Below, piece after piece: positions 60,987 to 64,000 of a DNA stretch of 64,000 nucleotides. The DNA comes from UBA2705 sp963977105. Lineage in GTDB: Bacteria; Pseudomonadota; Alphaproteobacteria; Micavibrionales; Micavibrionaceae. The position numbers and the translations under genes were made by a program. How positions within the stretch are numbered: the first letter of the stretch is position 1; each line of letters begins with the position of its first letter. The notes beneath the pieces were generated by a model that had not been told where the DNA came from, did not search any database, and worked only from the letters and a program-made list of their open reading frames with translations. Location: the NCBI GenBank assembly GCA_963977105.1, contig CAXBNI010000004.1:124001-188000 (forward strand). The letters run 5' to 3'.

Positions 60987-62069
60987 ATGAAAAAACTTCT
61001 TCTCTCTACAGCGGCAATCGCTGGTCTCGTAGCAGCATCTGCTCCTGCACAAGCTGAAGGTCTTGAATTAGACGTTAAAGGTTACACACGTGCATATGTT
61101 GCATATGTTGACCAAGATACAACAATCGGTACTGAAGAGCGTAGCATTGATATCCTACGTGATTCTGAAATCGCTTTCACTGGTGAACTTACTTTGGATA
61201 ACGGCCTTACAGTTGGCGCGTATATCGAAGCTGAAGTTGATTCAGACGAAGCTTTCGCAATGGACGAAAACTACATCTATATGGCTGGCCACTGGGGTCG
61301 CGTAAACATCGGTTCTGAAGATGGCGCTGCTTACCTTTTGCAGGTTGCTGCTCCTTCAGCTGACTCAGCTGTAGACGGTCTTCGTCAGCAAGTACAAGGC
61401 GTTAACTACGCTCTTGCAACTATTACTAACGCTCCTGGCGAATTAGATTATGATAACGATTTCGCTGAAGCGGATGAAAAAATCACATACCTAACTCCAG
61501 TATTCTCTGGTTTCCAAGCTGGTTTGACATACACTCCAGAAGTTAACCGTGCTGCAAACTCTCTCTCTGTTGTTTCTCAAGACAACGAAGCTGGTAACGA
61601 GTACGGCGATAGCTACGAAGTTGCATTCCGTTGGGAAGGTAACTTTGACGAACTTGGTGTTACACTTGGTGCGGGTTTTGCATCAGCAGAACTAGAAGCA
61701 GCTTCTGCTACACGTGAAGATCGTGAAGCATGGGATGCTGGCGTTGATTTTGACTTCGGTCCATTCGGTTTTGGTGTTGCTTACCTTAACGACGACCAAG
61801 GTCTTAAAAACAACGAAATCGAAACTCTTGTAGTTGGTGCTGATTATGTAACTGGCCCATTCAAACTTGGTGCTTCTTACATGAACCAAGATCAAGAAAA
61901 TGGTGCTGGCGTTGCTGATACTGAAACAGACCGCTACACAGGTGGTGTTGTTTACACATTCGGCCCAGGCATGACTTTCCGTGGTTCTGTTTCTTACATC
62001 GAATCAGACCAAGCGAATACAGAAGTAGAATCTACAAACGTTCTACTTGGTACTCAAATCAAATTCTAA
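60987..62069 (+). CDS. Porin
   Basis: This outer-membrane beta-barrel of about 360 aa has a signal peptide (cleavage near AQAE). The mature N-terminus, LELDVKGYTRAYVAYVD, and DNGLTVGAYIEAEVD followed by YIYMAGHWGRVNIGSEDGA match alphaproteobacterial porins. The C-terminal strand ends in F (LGTQIKF). The ATG at 60987 is chosen because GGAGG lies upstream and the signal peptide then starts normally. Codon use is strongly biased to GCT, GTT, CTT and CGT, typical of a highly expressed gene. Confidence 0.93.
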   Translation: MKKLLLSTAAIAGLVAASAPAQAEGLELDVKGYTRAYVAYVDQDTTIGTEERSIDILRDSEIAFTGELTLDNGLTVGAYIEAEVDSDEAFAMDENYIYMAGHWGRVNIGSEDGAAYLLQVAAPSADSAVDGLRQQVQGVNYALATITNAPGELDYDNDFAEADEKITYLTPVFSGFQAGLTYTPEVNRAANSLSVVSQDNEAGNEYGDSYEVAFRWEGNFDELGVTLGAGFASAELEAASATREDREAWDAGVDFDFGPFGFGVAYLNDDQGLKNNEIETLVVGADYVTGPFKLGASYMNQDQENGAGVADTETDRYTGGVVYTFGPGMTFRGSVSYIESDQANTEVESTNVLLGTQIKF

Positions 62070-62106
62070 GCTAATTAGTACTTGATTGATCCAACGGATC
62101 TTATTA

Positions 62107-62142
62107 GGAATGGTGCAAGGTAACTTGCACCATTCTTTTTTT
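62107..62142 (+). terminator. Strong terminator after the porin
   Basis: An 11-bp perfect stem (AATGGTGCAAG / CTTGCACCATT) with a 4-nt loop ends in a T7 run. This fits a highly expressed single-gene unit. Confidence 0.92.
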
Positions 62143-62188
62143 ATGGGTAAAATTCCGTATGACTATGTTTGCTTTGAGGAGAGAATAA

Positions 62189-62902
62189 ATGACTATCGCT
62201 GAAAACTATCAGCAGATTAAAGATGATATTGAGCGCGCGGTCTTGCATTTCTATTGCGCCGATAGCCTTGCCTCATTGCCGTCATACACAGATTTTGTTG
62301 GCCCCCAAGGTGAATTTAAATGCCCTGAAATTATCGCTGTATCGAAAAAGCAATCCGCACAGCGCATTGACGAAGCTTTGGCACTCGGCCTGCGCCATTT
62401 TGGTGAAAACCAATTACAAGAAGCGCAGCAACACTGGGGTGAGCGTAAGCAAATTCACAGTGATGTGACGCTGCATATGATTGGCGCGCTGCAAAGTAAC
62501 AAAGCCGCAGATGCTGTGGCCTTGTTTGACGTTATCCATAGCGTTGACCGTGAGAAGATTGCGAAAAGCTTAAAACATGAAATGGATAAGCAGGGCCGCT
62601 CCCTGCCATGTTACATACAGGTCAATATAGGCGAAGAGCCGCAAAAATCAGGTATTCTCCCTGCGGATTTAAGTGATTTTGTCGCGTATTGTCAGAAAGA
62701 TTTAGGCTTAACTATAGAAGGCCTCATGTGCATCCCGCCAGCGGATGAAAGCGCCGGTATATATTTTTCATTGTTAAAAAAATACGCAAAGACGTATAAT
62801 TTAAAACAGTTAAGCATGGGCATGAGCTCAGATTATGAACAAGCTGCCGTTTTAGGCGCGCATTATTTGCGTGTTGGAACGGCATTGTTTGGCGAAAGAT
62901 AG
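62189..62902 (+). CDS. YggS/PLPBP family pyridoxal phosphate homeostasis protein
   Basis: This 237-aa PLP-binding TIM-barrel protein governs vitamin B6 and amino-acid balance. The PLP lysine is K53 in AVSKKQ, and GLRHFGENQLQEAQ, FDVIHSVDR, VQVNIGEE-like IQVNIGEEPQKSG and LSMGMSSDYEQA are family features. AGGAG lies upstream. Some family members are next to proC or divisome genes. Here it heads a pair with an M48 peptidase gene. Confidence 0.93.
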   Translation: MTIAENYQQIKDDIERAVLHFYCADSLASLPSYTDFVGPQGEFKCPEIIAVSKKQSAQRIDEALALGLRHFGENQLQEAQQHWGERKQIHSDVTLHMIGALQSNKAADAVALFDVIHSVDREKIAKSLKHEMDKQGRSLPCYIQVNIGEEPQKSGILPADLSDFVAYCQKDLGLTIEGLMCIPPADESAGIYFSLLKKYAKTYNLKQLSMGMSSDYEQAAVLGAHYLRVGTALFGER

Positions 62903-62909
62903 GTAAAGC

Positions 62910-64000
62910 TTGCAACATAAATTACGTTTATATTTAATCGCAACACTAAGCATCGTGCTGCTTTGCTTCTCCGCCCTTACAAGCGCGCTGGCTGCACCGG
63001 GTATTAGCCTTATTCGCGATAGTGAAATTGAAGAATTTTTAAAAGAGTGGAGCGACGACGTTATTACCGCTACCGGGCTTGCCCCAAATGGCGTAAATAT
63101 TATTTTGGTCAATAGTGATGATATCAACGCCTTTGTTGCGGGCGGGCCGAACATCTTTATATATACAGGACTACTTCTGCGCTCTGAATCTCCCGAGGAA
63201 GTGATTGGCGTGATAGCCCATGAGTTAGGCCATATTGTTGGTGGCCACTTAACGCGCTCACGTGCGGCAATGGAAAACGCCTCCTATGAAACGATGCTTG
63301 GGACAATATTAGGTGTTGGTGCAGCGATTTTAAGCGGTCAGGGCGAAGCGCTCACGGCTGTATCTGGCGCGGCGCAGAATTATGCGATTAGTAAATACTT
63401 AGCCCATAGCCGCGTACAGGAATCCAGCGCAGATCAAGCCGCCTTGGGATATTTGGAAGGCGCAAAAATTAATCCGGATGGCTTAGTGAGTTTTCTAAGG
63501 AAGTTGGAAGCAAATAATTTGCTGCCAGAATCACAGCAGTCTGAATATTACCGTACCCACCCGATTACACGTAACCGTATATCCGCGCTGACGACAAGGC
63601 TGGAGCAAAGCGGCGTTAAGGCCGTGAAAGCGAACATGCAGTGGAAAGAACAGCATAGCCGCATGAAGGCGAAGTTGCTGGGCTTTTTATCGCCGCAGCA
63701 GGTCAGCTGGAGTTATGATGAGCAGGAAAACAGTGTTTCTGCGGTGATGGCACATGCTGTTGCGGCATATCAAAATAGTGATGAAAAGCAAGCGGTGGCC
63801 AAAGTGCGCCAGCTTGTGGAGCTAGAGGCGGATAACCCTTATTACCATGAATTAGCCGGACAAATATATGCAGATTTTGGTCGCTTAGGCGAATCACGCG
63901 CGTCATATGCTAAGGCAAATGAGTTCAAACCGAGCGACGGGCTTATCGCCATTGCTTATGCGCATATACTGATTGTCAACGACCAGAGTAATGATGCTGA
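62910..64000 (+). CDS. M48 family metallopeptidase with TPR (BepA-like), 3' truncated
   Basis: The frame from TTG at 62910 remains open to the window edge (363 codons). A signal peptide (hydrophobic LIATLSIVLLCFSALTSALAAPG) sends it to the periplasm. The zinc motif HELGH is at 104-108, and the third ligand lies in ESSAD at 171-175. TPR-like helices follow from about residue 270 (YYHELAGQIYADFGRLGESRASYAKANEF). This matches BepA/YfgC, which checks outer-membrane protein assembly. AGG lies about 7 nt before the TTG start. The C-terminus is missing. Confidence 0.88.
   Translation, partial: MQHKLRLYLIATLSIVLLCFSALTSALAAPGISLIRDSEIEEFLKEWSDDVITATGLAPNGVNIILVNSDDINAFVAGGPNIFIYTGLLLRSESPEEVIGVIAHELGHIVGGHLTRSRAAMENASYETMLGTILGVGAAILSGQGEALTAVSGAAQNYAISKYLAHSRVQESSADQAALGYLEGAKINPDGLVSFLRKLEANNLLPESQQSEYYRTHPITRNRISALTTRLEQSGVKAVKANMQWKEQHSRMKAKLLGFLSPQQVSWSYDEQENSVSAVMAHAVAAYQNSDEKQAVAKVRQLVELEADNPYYHELAGQIYADFGRLGESRASYAKANEFKPSDGLIAIAYAHILIVNDQSNDA

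Noticed and set aside
1..64000. Search for tRNA, rRNA, CRISPR, insertion sequences and complete prophage
   Set aside because: No cloverleaf-like or repeat-spacer pattern, transposase or integrase was seen. A formal search could still find small RNA genes.

Overview
The window looks like origin-proximal chromosome of an alphaproteobacterium with moderately AT-rich DNA. The evidence is gene content and order (hemE-hemH-hemJ beside an origin-like gap, mnmG-rsmG-parA-parB, leuS-lptE-holA, MltA/Tim44/SecB, hflK-hflC-degP, rne-amiC, Hsp20-DUF1150), families largely restricted to that class (TimA/Tim44, DUF6489, DUF3576, DUF1150, HemJ, zf-CHCC) and TTAA-N7-TTAA motifs like the CtrA box. A DotI/IcmL-like protein, a DUF6782-like pair and a DUF4157-like HExxH pair recall deep or Micavibrio-like lineages, but I cannot fix the order. 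I see no tRNA, rRNA, IS element, CRISPR array or complete prophage.

Layout. 1-2.5 kb: the tail of an unknown gene, a hypothetical, an IcmL-like secreted protein and COQ9. 2.6-7 kb: a UbiB/COQ8-type kinase divergent from COQ9, then MltA, Tim44-like, a DUF2892 protein and SecB. 7-12 kb: mnmE and a DUF6489 protein, two tandem membrane-anchored HExxH proteins on the other strand, and rho. 12-16.9 kb: secreted unknowns, xthA, a PII protein, a UbiH/COQ6-type hydroxylase and an EF-hand secreted protein. 16.9-19.4 kb: hemJ-hemH-hemE. 19.4-19.8 kb: a probable oriC with DnaA-like boxes, an AT-rich stretch, one perfect CtrA-type box and three GANTC sites.

To the right of the origin: a hypothetical, two DUF6782-like paralogues, aroE-coaE-dnaQ-SCO1, a FadL porin, leuS-lptE-holA, a DUF3576 lipoprotein, lolA-flavin reductase-recR, a phage-like small protein, and mnmG-rsmG-parA-parB-membrane protein. 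ftsK follows. Three perfect parS palindromes lie inside rsmG (two) and ftsK (one), each read as the peptide VSRET. Then come rne, amiC, small proteins, Hsp20 and DUF1150, an acyl-CoA dehydrogenase, DUF983, coxC-ctaG, an Mrp ATPase, hflK-hflC-degP, a small P-loop kinase, a porin, YggS and a truncated M48 peptidase.

Themes. Chromosome origin, segregation and translocation (oriC, parABS, FtsK) are clustered. Envelope quality control and outer-membrane biogenesis are heavily represented (SecB, LolA, LptE, HflKC, DegP, M48/BepA-like, MltA, AmiC, porins). Respiratory and quinone functions recur (COQ9, COQ8, UbiH, haem synthesis, Cox assembly). The most interesting unexplained material is the HExxH pair, the stand-alone IcmL-like protein, the DUF6782-like pair next to oriC, and the putative CtrA boxes at oriC, ftsK and the Hsp20/DUF1150 locus. 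I found no obviously new multi-gene defence or mobile system.
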